Of a stretch of 23,401 bases of DNA, positions 7,977 through 15,036 are shown piece after piece. Both the position numbers and the translations under genes were made by a program. How positions within the stretch are numbered: the first letter of the stretch is position 1; every line of letters begins with the position of its first letter. The notes under the pieces were generated by a model, which saw only the letters and a program-made list of their open reading frames with translations, made no database searches and was not told the origin of the DNA. This stretch comes from CAUUCX01 sp041844835 (GTDB lineage: Bacteria; Bacillota; Clostridia; Peptostreptococcales; Anaerovoracaceae): NCBI GenBank assembly GCA_041844835.1, contig JBGZBU010000007.1, positions 1 through 23,401 on the forward strand, given 5' to 3'.

Positions 7977-8005
7977 TTTACGCGTAAACGCATATCGCAT
8001 ATAAT
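7977..8005 (+). promoter_or_regulatory. Sigma-A type promoter for aroF
   Basis: TTTACG at 7977-7982 (4 of 6 to TTGACA), a 17-bp spacer, and a perfect TATAAT at 8000-8005. A start site near 8012 would give a leader of about 45 bases before the first possible ATG of aroF. Confidence 0.6.
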
Positions 8006-8055
8006 AAAGGTGCATAATTCATAATTTTTATTTGTCAGTTTTACCGGCATAGAAT

Positions 8056-8883
8056 ATGTTGATAACGTTTAGCCGGTTGATAATGTTTAATACCATGAGA
8101 TTGAATGAAGCACATGATAACAACGTTTTATGCTCTTCTGTGAAAGAGCTCAGGGATAACGGTTTTTCGGTTATTGCCGGGCCATGCTCTGTCGAGTCGC
8201 CCGAGCAAATGATTGAAATAGCACGCGCCGTCAAATCTTCAGGTGCGATTGCTCTCCGAGGCGGCATTTTCAAACCCCGCACTTCTCCTTTTTCCTTTCA
8301 GGGATTGGGCGAAGAGGGACTTCCATTTCTTGTTGATGCAGGCCGCGAATCAGGGCTTCCCACCGTTTCCGAAATAACTGACAAATCGCAGCTGGATTTG
8401 ATGCGCGAGGTGTCCGTGCTCCAGGTGGGCGCGCGCAACATGCAAAATTATGAATTGCTCAAAGCTCTGGGCAAGTCGGATAAAACAATTCTTCTAAAGC
8501 GCGGTGTCGGCGCAACTTTGGACGAATGGCTGATGAGCGCACGCTATATAACGTCAGGAGGTAATCCCAATGTCATTTTGTGTGAACGCGGGATGCGCAC
8601 GTTTGAGCCTCTTTTGAATACTGCCCTTGATGTTTCCATAATTCCCCTCATCAAGGAGAGAACCGATCTGCCGATTTTCATAGATCCCAGTCATGCCACC
8701 GGTGATTTCAGGCTGGTGCGTCCTGTTGCGCTTGCTGCAGCTATAGCCGGCGCAGACGGTCTGCTGATTGAAGTTCATAACAACCCGGAGGCCGCTCTCT
8801 GCGACGGACAGCAATCGCTGACGCCTGTGCTCTTTGATTCGTTAATGCAGGAAATCAGTTTGGTGCTGCAGCATTTCCGCTGA
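8056..8883 (+). CDS. aroF: 3-deoxy-7-phosphoheptulonate (DAHP) synthase, type I-beta (KDO8P-like)
   Basis: It condenses phosphoenolpyruvate with erythrose 4-phosphate, the first step of the shikimate pathway. Motifs of the short KDO8P-like DAHP synthases are clear: VIAGPCSVES, the substrate loop LRGGIFKPRTSPFSFQG, VSEITD, VGARNMQN, ILLKRG, NVILCERGMRTFE, PIFIDPSHATGD and GADGLLIEVHNNPE. The metal-ligand Cys, His, Glu and Asp candidates all lie in these motifs. There is no N-terminal ferredoxin-like or chorismate-mutase regulatory domain. The start is uncertain. ATG codons at 8056, 8083 and 8095 all lack a good ribosome site, and the first two lie inside a direct repeat (GTTGATAA, C or T, GTTTA, at 8058-8071 and 8076-8089). 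The stop is 69 bp before aroA, so both are probably cotranscribed. Confidence 0.93.
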   Translation: MLITFSRLIMFNTMRLNEAHDNNVLCSSVKELRDNGFSVIAGPCSVESPEQMIEIARAVKSSGAIALRGGIFKPRTSPFSFQGLGEEGLPFLVDAGRESGLPTVSEITDKSQLDLMREVSVLQVGARNMQNYELLKALGKSDKTILLKRGVGATLDEWLMSARYITSGGNPNVILCERGMRTFEPLLNTALDVSIIPLIKERTDLPIFIDPSHATGDFRLVRPVALAAAIAGADGLLIEVHNNPEAALCDGQQSLTPVLFDSLMQEISLVLQHFR

Positions 8884-8952
8884 TTTTTCTTTTTCCTTTC
8901 CCAAAGCACAGGTTTTGATTTTTTGCGGCATTGCAGTATTTCGGAGGATCAC

Positions 8953-10680
8953 ATGAAAATAGCATTGACCTTTGATCAGGATAAATTTGAAAAAGCTTTA
9001 AAAGCTACGTCTTCCGTGTCTTCCACGTCTTCCGATCCTTTTTTCCGTCGATTTGATATCAAACATATTCCATACTCAAAATCGCAGCTGCATCGCCTCA
9101 TTATTGCCTATTTTTTATGTAATTTAGACAAAGCCTATGACAAGGAAGCCGGGATGTTTCATAGAGCCGAATGTGAATTCATGGAGGATATGGCGCCTTG
9201 GCTTAACGATCTCATTGAAACGGGCATATTGCCTGCAGATACCGCCACATCGCTTAATTGCGTTTCATCTTTTTGGAACACATTTCAACAGATGTCGCTC
9301 ATCGACACTTTCTGCATTTCATGCGATGAATCCGCCTCGGCATTGCGCTTTTTTCTGCCTATCGCATCGGTTATCCTTTCACTTGTAAAATATAGGCAAG
9401 GAATGCAGGTAGAAATCGGGCTGGCACGTTCATTGGCGAGTCGTTCGATAAATGATGCCGTTCAAACACTGCAGGCGAGAGGAATGATTGTAACGCGGCA
9501 TGCTCCTGATTCATCATATGATTGTGATTGCGCATCGGAATTCGCATCGCTGATAAAGCTCAGAGGGCGTCTCCGACCCGGCAAATTCGTAACAAGCGGC
9601 AGAAATTCTTCTCAATTCATATCAGGCTTGCTTATGGCACTGCCTCTTCTTGAGGAGGACAGTCACATCATAGTCAGCGATGAAATTGTGTCTCGCCCAT
9701 ATATCGATATGACCCTGCAAATACTTGATTTTTTCGCCATACAAATCGATGAGTATTCCGACCGCGACCAGACGGTTTTCTACATCCGTGGAAACCAATG
9801 CTATAAAAAGCCGCCTTTGAAAGATATTATTGATTATGTAGAGCCGGATATGTCGGGCGCCGCATTTTGGCATGTGCTGGGCTGCATTGCAAGCTTGAAC
9901 CGCGATTCTTATTGCGTTCCCTTCTTTAAGGGGAATGTTCCGGAAAGTCTCACACAAAAAGACAGCATTATCAAAGATCTGAGCCGTTTTCTTTATTGCC
10001 TGAATCAGTATATTGCCCACGACTCAAGGCTGAGGAAAGATTCCAATACGGCAATATCCCCAAATGCACCGGACAATTCAAAGGCACTATGTGCGCCATA
10101 CGATTTAAACATTGCATATAAAAATTTATTAATGGAAACAAAGGAAGCGCACTCAAAATACAAAAATTATTTTGACACATCAATATGTGAGGCTCTAAAC
10201 ATGCGACCGCTAAATGAAAACACGCTGATAATTGATTTAAAAGATCACCCCGATCTCTTTCCTCCCCTCTCCATTCTCGCATGCGGACTCAATTTCAGAA
10301 CAATACTGCATGGGGGCTCAAGATTGGCTGACAAAGAAAGCAATCGCCTAATTGCGATGAAAGATGGGATAGAAAAACTTGGAGGGAAATGTGCTCATTA
10401 TATTCCGGAACTCCTCTCTGAAGGGCTGATTATCTATGGAGATGAGATGAATTCAAAGAATCAAGGCTTTTCAAACAAGGTGCAGCAAATCAAACGTCCT
10501 CTCTCCGGAGGCGCGGCTTTCAGCTACAACGACCATAGAATTGCAATGTCCCTCGCATTGGCAAGCCTTCTATCCGACACTCCTGTTACCCTGTTAAATC
10601 CTTTTGTTACAGAAAAATCTTATCCCAAATTCTATGATGTTTTCTGCAGTATTGGCGGCAACATTGAACATTCATTTTGA
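8953..10680 (+). CDS. aroA: EPSP synthase (3-phosphoshikimate 1-carboxyvinyltransferase), unusually long and divergent
   Basis: The sixth shikimate step joins phosphoenolpyruvate to shikimate 3-phosphate. The ATG at 8953 follows a GGAGG site, giving 575 residues against about 430 usual. Motifs in order: SKSQLHR (42-48, Lys43 and Arg48), DESASALRF (125-133), SSQFISGLLMA (219-229), SRPY (247-250), EPDMSGAAFW (297-306), DHPD (431-434), KESNR (461-465), YNDHRIAM (525-532) and EKSYPKF (554-560). Catalytic Lys, Gln, Asp434, Lys461/Glu462, Arg465, His-Arg and Lys555 equivalents are present. Two features stand out. Ala128 sits where nearly all glyphosate-sensitive enzymes have Gly (Gly96 in E. coli). 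An insert of about 64 residues, rich in Asn/Asp/Ser/Lys, lies between 335 and 425. Asp343 of E. coli is Asn464 here. The frame is intact, so it is probably functional, though unusually divergent. Confidence 0.88.
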   Translation: MKIALTFDQDKFEKALKATSSVSSTSSDPFFRRFDIKHIPYSKSQLHRLIIAYFLCNLDKAYDKEAGMFHRAECEFMEDMAPWLNDLIETGILPADTATSLNCVSSFWNTFQQMSLIDTFCISCDESASALRFFLPIASVILSLVKYRQGMQVEIGLARSLASRSINDAVQTLQARGMIVTRHAPDSSYDCDCASEFASLIKLRGRLRPGKFVTSGRNSSQFISGLLMALPLLEEDSHIIVSDEIVSRPYIDMTLQILDFFAIQIDEYSDRDQTVFYIRGNQCYKKPPLKDIIDYVEPDMSGAAFWHVLGCIASLNRDSYCVPFFKGNVPESLTQKDSIIKDLSRFLYCLNQYIAHDSRLRKDSNTAISPNAPDNSKALCAPYDLNIAYKNLLMETKEAHSKYKNYFDTSICEALNMRPLNENTLIIDLKDHPDLFPPLSILACGLNFRTILHGGSRLADKESNRLIAMKDGIEKLGGKCAHYIPELLSEGLIIYGDEMNSKNQGFSNKVQQIKRPLSGGAAFSYNDHRIAMSLALASLLSDTPVTLLNPFVTEKSYPKFYDVFCSIGGNIEHSF

Positions 10681-11050
10681 ACACTCCTCAGCATTTCAGC
10701 ACCCTCTCTTTCTATAAAGATCAATTCTGCACAAAAAATTAATATCTCCCAATACGATCGCTATTACCTTAAATCCTTATTTTCTTAGATAAGTATTCCC
10801 TTGTATCCCTTTATATGTCCCTTTACATCCTCATTTCCTTAGATCAATATTGGATCAGTATCCCCTTTATCAATATTCCCCTTGTGTTTCTTTACTCTCC
10901 TTTGAAAATCCATTATTTCCTATCCGATATCAGCAGATGTCATGGATCATATGGGTTTTGACATTTTAACTCACTAGGCATTAATTAAAATTCATTGGCA
11001 AAGGATTCATTGATGATAAACAATTACAACTTTTATCTGCGCTTCTTTAA

Positions 11051-11116
11051 TCTTATTCTTGTTTATTCTTGCTTATTCTTCTTTTGTCTTGTTTATTCTT
11101 GTTTTGTCTTATTCTT
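11051..11116. repeat. Degenerate TTATTCTTG/TTTTGTCTTG tandem array
   Basis: About seven copies of a 9-10 base unit, reading tcttattctt, gtttattctt, gcttattctt, cttttgtctt, gtttattctt, gttttgtctt, attctt. The exact 10-base phase is preserved over most of the array. It is noncoding. Confidence 0.75.
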
Positions 11117-11521
11117 AACTATCCTCAACAAGAATGATCGACATTGCAATCATCAATAAAAGTCTAAATTGCAATGCTCTCGAACACAAGCTTTTCTCTC
11201 CATCTTTTCCTTCTCTCCCTCCTGCTGCCATTTCGCCCCGAAATCAATCTATCCGTTTTTTCCTTTATCTCTACATAAATATCCGTGCCGGATAAATGTA
11301 CGAGGTAATTTAAATAAGCATTGTATTTGATTTGCTCAAATTAAAGGTGCAAAATTACAAACACGGAATATAACATATCCCCCATTCATCTGCCATAGTG
11401 TTCCAAAGGTAAACAGCCTCATAATAACCATATATAATTCATTTTTATCCATTTTGTCCCCATTTTCTATATCTGTAGGATTTTTAAAGCAATGTGGAAA
11501 CCGTAATCAGCAAAATCAGTA

Positions 11522-11559
11522 AATTATAGCGTATTCATACGCACGAATATGCTATAATT
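11522..11559. repeat. 15-bp inverted repeat with TATAAT in both arms, next to parS
   Basis: AATTATAGCGTATTC (11522-11536) and GAATATGCTATAATT (11545-11559) pair along 15 bp with one G-T wobble, around an 8-base loop. A TATAAT hexamer lies in the right arm on the plus strand (11553-11558), and symmetrically in the left arm on the minus strand. No T-run follows, so a simple terminator is unlikely. Confidence 0.7.
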
Positions 11560-11574
11560 GTCTCAAACAATATA

Positions 11575-11590
11575 TGTTTCACGTGAAACA
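11575..11590. other. parS: parS centromere site
   Basis: TGTTTCACGTGAAACA is a perfect match to the bacterial chromosomal parS consensus bound by ParB. The palindrome extends three bases on each side. It sits in the aroA-aroC gap, 2.4 kb from the end of parB. Confidence 0.95.
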
Positions 11591-11759
11591 TATTTATATT
11601 TTAATTAAATAAAGTAAAGGCTTTTTAACAAGCCACGGTAAAAATAAAAAGGTATATATTTATCTCTTGTAATAAAGTCAAATAAAAATGTCCGGGGTAA
11701 TGAGAATAAAAGGCCTGCTTCTCAGCCATTAGACAAGTAAAACATAAATTATAAATGCA

Positions 11760-11787
11760 TTTACGAACTTCATATACTGCGTATAAG
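11760..11787 (+). promoter_or_regulatory. Possible aroC promoter
   Basis: TTTACG at 11760-11765, a 16-bp spacer, and TATAAG at 11782-11787. The -35 hexamer is the same as that of the aroF promoter. It lies about 85 bp ahead of the aroC ATG. The match is moderate. Confidence 0.3.
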
Positions 11788-11870
11788 TCGAATTTTATTC
11801 AAAGATCAGGCTTTTATAAATAAATTTGATAGGAATGCGGCATTAATTAACTAAAAAGGACTGTTTCGTT

Positions 11871-13007
11871 ATGAGTACACTATTATATTCAACTTTTGAT
11901 AGAAAATTGAGCTTGCGAATTGGTGGAGGCTCGCATGAAAATCATCTCCACTGTGAAGTAAAAAACTTCCCGATATCCTGCGGTGGAGAAGAATTTGATC
12001 TAAAAATGCTACAGGAATTTTTGGCAATCAGAAGCCCGGGAAGAATGCTGACGTCTCCACGCAAAGAAAATGATGTGCCCATTTTTGAAGAAGATACATT
12101 TGACGGAAATGTATTAAAAAAATCCGATTTTTCATTCTATATAAAAAATGAAGATGCCATAAAAGAACCCTATAAAAACATAATGAACAAACCTCGCCCC
12201 GGACACGCGGACTTTCCCGCCCGTGTAAAATATGGTGAAAATGCCCGCTTATCAGGAGGCGGAATTTTTTCCGGCAGAATGACTGCGCCGCTATGCGTAG
12301 TTGGCGGACTTGCTATGCAACTACTCAAGAAGGAAAACATCACTGTTTTCTCTCACATATTATCAATTGGCGAAGCTTGTGATATTTCTTTTGACAATCT
12401 CGATTTAAATCCTCATCCGATTTATAAAGATGCCTGTGCAGGAATTACATCCATAGATTCTGAAATTCTTGATTCAAGATCGCAGATGCCCGTATTTGAT
12501 AAAGCTGCTGCCGATAAAATGATGGGGATTGTTGCAGAAGTCGCTGAGCAAGGAGATTCAATAGGCGGAATTGTCGAATGCATTGTATTAAATTTGCCGG
12601 TTGGCATAGGAGGAGCAATGTTTGATGGTCTTGAAAGCGTTATCAGTGAAGTTCTTTTTGCCATACCGGGAGTAAAAGGTGTCGAATTTGGTGCGGGTTT
12701 TAATATTACAAAAATGCTCGGATCACAAGCTAACGATCCCTACTATTTCTGCGATGATTTAATAAAAACATATACCAACAATCACGGAGGAATACTCGGA
12801 GGCATGAGTACGGGTATGCCTTTAATAGTACGTGCTGCATTCAAACCCACATCGTCTATTGGCATTCCACAAAATACAATAAACCTCAAAACAAATAGAA
12901 ACGACCGCATCAAAATCAGCGGCCGTCATGATCCATGCATTGTACTGCGAGCACATCCGATTGTAAGTGCTGCGGTCGCAATTGCAATTCTTGACTCATT
13001 ATTGTGA
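11871..13007 (+). CDS. aroC: Chorismate synthase
   Basis: A 378-residue FMN-dependent enzyme that converts EPSP to chorismate, the last shared step of aromatic biosynthesis. Family motifs: an N-terminal GGGSHENHL, RSPGRMLTSPRKEND, KPRPGHADFPARVKYG, ARLSGGGIFSGRMTA (the clostridial form of the flavin-binding region), GGIVECIVLNLPVGIG, VKGVEFGAGF, HGGILGGMSTGMPLIVRAAF followed by KPTSSI, and GRHDPCIVLRA near the end. The length is normal and the catalytic His and Asp candidates are in place. The start ATG is at 11871, with AAAAAGGA ten bases upstream. With aroF and aroA it forms a plus-strand shikimate island, although 1.19 kb of noncoding DNA and a parS lie between aroA and aroC, so it probably has its own promoter. 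Confidence 0.96.
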   Translation: MSTLLYSTFDRKLSLRIGGGSHENHLHCEVKNFPISCGGEEFDLKMLQEFLAIRSPGRMLTSPRKENDVPIFEEDTFDGNVLKKSDFSFYIKNEDAIKEPYKNIMNKPRPGHADFPARVKYGENARLSGGGIFSGRMTAPLCVVGGLAMQLLKKENITVFSHILSIGEACDISFDNLDLNPHPIYKDACAGITSIDSEILDSRSQMPVFDKAAADKMMGIVAEVAEQGDSIGGIVECIVLNLPVGIGGAMFDGLESVISEVLFAIPGVKGVEFGAGFNITKMLGSQANDPYYFCDDLIKTYTNNHGGILGGMSTGMPLIVRAAFKPTSSIGIPQNTINLKTNRNDRIKISGRHDPCIVLRAHPIVSAAVAIAILDSLL

Positions 13008-13012
13008 TTACT

Positions 13013-13264
13013 CTATTTATTATTCTCAAGCCACTTCACGGCATAAGAACATGAAGCTTTCATCTCCCAACCATTTTTCTCTATTTCCGCAACTGCCGCC
13101 TCCATGAGCTTAGCAGCAACCCCTTGACCGCGAAGTTTATCGGAAACATAAGTACGAGTGATTTCTACCTTTCTTTCACCGATAAATGGAAATTCTATCT
13201 GTGCCAGGATTTCTCCATTTTCATCCTTATACAAAATCATATTCTTTTCTCTTATAAAATCCAT
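13013..13264 (-). CDS. Small GNAT-like N-acetyltransferase (YjdJ/PF14542 type)
   Basis: An 83-residue protein resembling the minimal GNAT proteins of the YjdJ type. It keeps the core beta strands (DENGEILAQIEFPFIGE) and the acetyl-CoA loop region RTYVSDKLRGQGVAAKLMEA (the RGQGVA loop), and it ends with an SYAVKWLENN segment typical of the family. Substrate and function are unknown. I chose the ATG at 13264 because GAGGAGG lies seven bases upstream; the frame is open to 13303. The stop is only five bases from the aroC stop, in tail-to-tail orientation. Upstream, a TATAAT at 13330-13325 on the minus strand is a likely -10, and a parS-like palindrome lies just above it. Confidence 0.82.
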   Translation of the reverse strand: MDFIREKNMILYKDENGEILAQIEFPFIGERKVEITRTYVSDKLRGQGVAAKLMEAAVAEIEKNGWEMKASCSYAVKWLENNK

Positions 13265-13353
13265 GCTATCCTCCTCATAAAACTCTATTTTGCCATTCAA
13301 CATATTGAAAGATATCTTAAAGAAATTATACCCCCTATTTCTGATATAAAAAA

Positions 13354-13369
13354 TGTTTCATGTGAAACC
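13354..13369. other. parS-like site, 14 of 16 match
   Basis: TGTTTCATGTGAAACC differs from the parS consensus at positions 8 and 16. It lies just upstream of the GNAT-like gene's -10. ParB may bind it weakly. Confidence 0.6.
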
Positions 13370-13387
13370 TTTTTAAAAATGAAAAAG

Positions 13388-13980
13388 TTATCCACAGACA
13401 TGTATATTTCAAATCTTCTGTTCACACTATATCTGTATAATCATTTTTATCTATATGTATTGTTTCAAAAAATATATTTGAGTTGTTGTAACAATATTAG
13501 ACGCTATAAATTTACTTTTAATATTCTGATTTATTAATTTTCCTTTTTTTATTTTCTTTTGCAAAACTTATTCACATTTTATCCACAATTTCCTCGAGCA
13601 AGCCCTGGGCAATTTTGTTTCACTGTGCTCTGCAAAATCCGGAGCTTTCATCGCTTATTTGCAATCTACATTTTTAATCTTGCCAAAGCCTATGCTAAAA
13701 AACAATCTTTGCTCTATTGGTGATCCCATCCCTATTTTTACTTAAAATATGTCCAAAAATGGAGCAGAAACTCCCCATTTTAAGGAAAATTCGATATTTT
13801 GCCCCTGTTTTTCGATATGCAAGGATTTCTCTTTTGATGGATAGTTGCCATTAATTCACCCTTAAAACCGCCTTAAAACAAAAAATCTTGAGCCTGTTTT
13901 CTTCAAAGAGACTCAAGATTTTTCTTTAAATTGTTCGTTTTTACTTCCGGTGTAGGCATATTATCCACAGGTTATCCACA
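13388..13980. other. DnaA-box cluster with AT-rich DNA beside parB
   Basis: Five DnaA boxes all lie in the same orientation: TTATCCACA at 13388-13396, 13579-13587, 13961-13969 and 13972-13980, and TTATTCACA at 13568-13576. The roughly 165 bp between the first and second are very AT-rich, as in a duplex-unwinding element. The rest of the 726-bp spacer between the GNAT-like gene and parB holds the terminator of parB and a weak inverted repeat near 13755-13781, and no gene. Either a second origin element, a DnaA-titration site, or a control region is possible. Confidence 0.7.
13881..13923 (-). terminator. Rho-independent terminator downstream of parB
   Basis: AAAAATCTTGAG at 13881-13892 pairs with CTCAAGATTTTT at 13912-13923, a 12-bp stem with a 19-base loop. 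Reading leftward the stem runs into TTTTTTGTTTTAA. It is about 70 bp past the parB stop, with two DnaA boxes in between. T-runs flank both sides, so it could act in both directions. Confidence 0.75.
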
Positions 13981-13990
13981 TATTGATGAA

Positions 13991-14929
13991 TTATTGATTT
14001 CTCAATGCACGTAAATTTTCAATAAGCTGCTCCCGATCTTCTCTGGAATAATATTCTATCTCAATTTTTCCGCGATCTTTTTTATCAGTAATATTTACTT
14101 TTGTTCCGAATATTATCTTCAACTCTTCTTCGACAGCAAGAACCTCCTGCGATTTTTCTTTTTTTGTTTGAGGCTTTGATTCTGTTGCAGTTTTTTTCGC
14201 TGCTTCTGCAAGTCTTTCCACATCTCTAACAGACAACGAATTGTCCGCGGCTTTTTTCGCTATCTCCAGCTGAAGTCCCACATCATCAATTGTAATCAAT
14301 GCACGTGCGTGTCCTGCACTTAACAAACCTTCATGTATCATTTCCTGTATTTCTTCCGGCAACTTATTCAATCTAATGGCATTACTTACATATGGTCTGC
14401 TTTTTCCAATTGCTTTTGCAACATTATCTTGTGTAAGCCCATGTTTTTCAATTAAAGCAATAATTGCCTTTGATTCTTCCATAGGATTCAAATCCTCACG
14501 CTGCATATTCTCAATCATTGAAAGAATCGCGTTTTCCTCTGAATTAAGCTCTTTGAGGAGACACGGAACTTCCTTTAGGCCCGCCTCCCGCGCAGCTCGC
14601 CAGCGCCTTTCACCGGCAACAATCGTATACCCGACATCCGCTTTTTTTAATATTATCGGCTGGATAATTCCGTGCTCTAAAATCGATGCGGCCAGTTCTG
14701 AAATTTTTTCCGCAGAAAAACGCATCCTTGGCTGATCCGGATTAGGAGATATATCATTTATATCGATGTACAAAACCCTACTCCCCGCATCTTCACTATC
14801 TCGCCCGGATGTTGCCTCGTGCCCTGAATCGAAATTGTTTACTACTTTATTCGGATTTGAATTTATCTCAGCATCTCCGAAAAGTGCCTCCAGGCCTCTG
14901 CCCAAACCACCAGGTTTTTTCTTTCCCAT
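13991..14929 (-). CDS. parB: Chromosome partitioning protein ParB (Spo0J)
   Basis: A 312-residue parS-binding CTPase clamp. The start ATG at 14929 has TAGGAG nine bases upstream; the frame opens at 14953 with a worse start. The N-terminus GKKKPGGLGRGLEALFG is the ParA-interacting peptide typical of chromosomal ParB. The CTP-binding N-domain shows ISPNPDQPR and GERRWRAAREAG. The helix-turn-helix centre follows (LTQDNVAKAIGKSRPYVSNA, then LSAGHARAL). The linker between the centre and the C-terminal dimerisation domain is Lys/Thr/Glu-rich (AAKKTATESKPQTKKE), and its DNA is repeated outside the gene. parB follows parA with a 107-bp spacer. Three parS or parS-like sites lie within 2.5 kb. Confidence 0.97.
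   Translation of the reverse strand: MGKKKPGGLGRGLEALFGDAEINSNPNKVVNNFDSGHEATSGRDSEDAGSRVLYIDINDISPNPDQPRMRFSAEKISELAASILEHGIIQPIILKKADVGYTIVAGERRWRAAREAGLKEVPCLLKELNSEENAILSMIENMQREDLNPMEESKAIIALIEKHGLTQDNVAKAIGKSRPYVSNAIRLNKLPEEIQEMIHEGLLSAGHARALITIDDVGLQLEIAKKAADNSLSVRDVERLAEAAKKTATESKPQTKKEKSQEVLAVEEELKIIFGTKVNITDKKDRGKIEIEYYSREDREQLIENLRALRNQ
14160..14195 (+). repeat. parB-internal copy of a 36-bp repeated segment
   Basis: This is the coding counterpart of 5692-5727 (35 of 36 identical). On the minus strand it encodes the centre of the ParB linker (approximately KKTATESKPQTKK), a region that is normally variable between species. Confidence 0.85.
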
Positions 14930-15036
14930 TATAATTTCTCCTATTAAGTACAAAAATCAAAAACATAATTATTATTGAAATCACAGGATTATCGCCCAAT
15001 AGCGATGCATCTTTACAGCTTAATTTCTTGGGATTT

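Larger units (their letters stand above)
7364..8055. other. Intergenic region between the TolC-like gene and aroF (divergent)
   Basis: The 692 bp between two divergent genes show no convincing gene. Bases 7381-7500 are T-rich with a 23-bp imperfect tandem duplication. Bases 7530-7620 are a run of CTC(C/T)GC-type words (ttctccgcattctccgcg, gttctctgcatt) that behave like degenerate simple repeats. Bases 7820-7900 carry several GTATA words. The right end has a promoter for aroF at 7977-8005. I could not identify the promoter of the TolC-like gene. Confidence 0.6.
10681..11870. other. Long gene-free region between aroA and aroC
   Basis: I find no supported gene in 1190 bp. The first 250 bp are pyrimidine-rich with degenerate repeated words (cttagat, tatccctttat, caatattcccctt). 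Bases 11051-11116 are a TTATTCTTG-type tandem array. An ATTGCAAT palindrome occurs twice, at 11142-11150 and 11168-11176. The right part holds a long inverted repeat, a consensus parS and a possible aroC promoter. A direct repeat GGCATTAATTAA occurs at 10977-10988 and 11839-11850. It may be the remains of a lost gene, but nothing recognisable survives. Confidence 0.6.

Noticed and set aside
10958..10986. A perfect TTGACA with 17-bp spacing in the aroA-aroC gap
   Set aside because: The matching -10 (TTAATT) is poor, and no gene follows for 900 bp.
11153..11203. A 16-residue minus-strand open frame (MERKACVREHCNLDFY) with a purine-rich upstream region
   Set aside because: It is very short, faces away from the aro genes, and has no downstream gene to act as a leader for.
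13614..13632. A parS half-site (TGTTTCAC) inside the DnaA-box spacer
   Set aside because: Only the left arm matches; the right arm (TGTGCTCT) does not, so it is not a supported parS.
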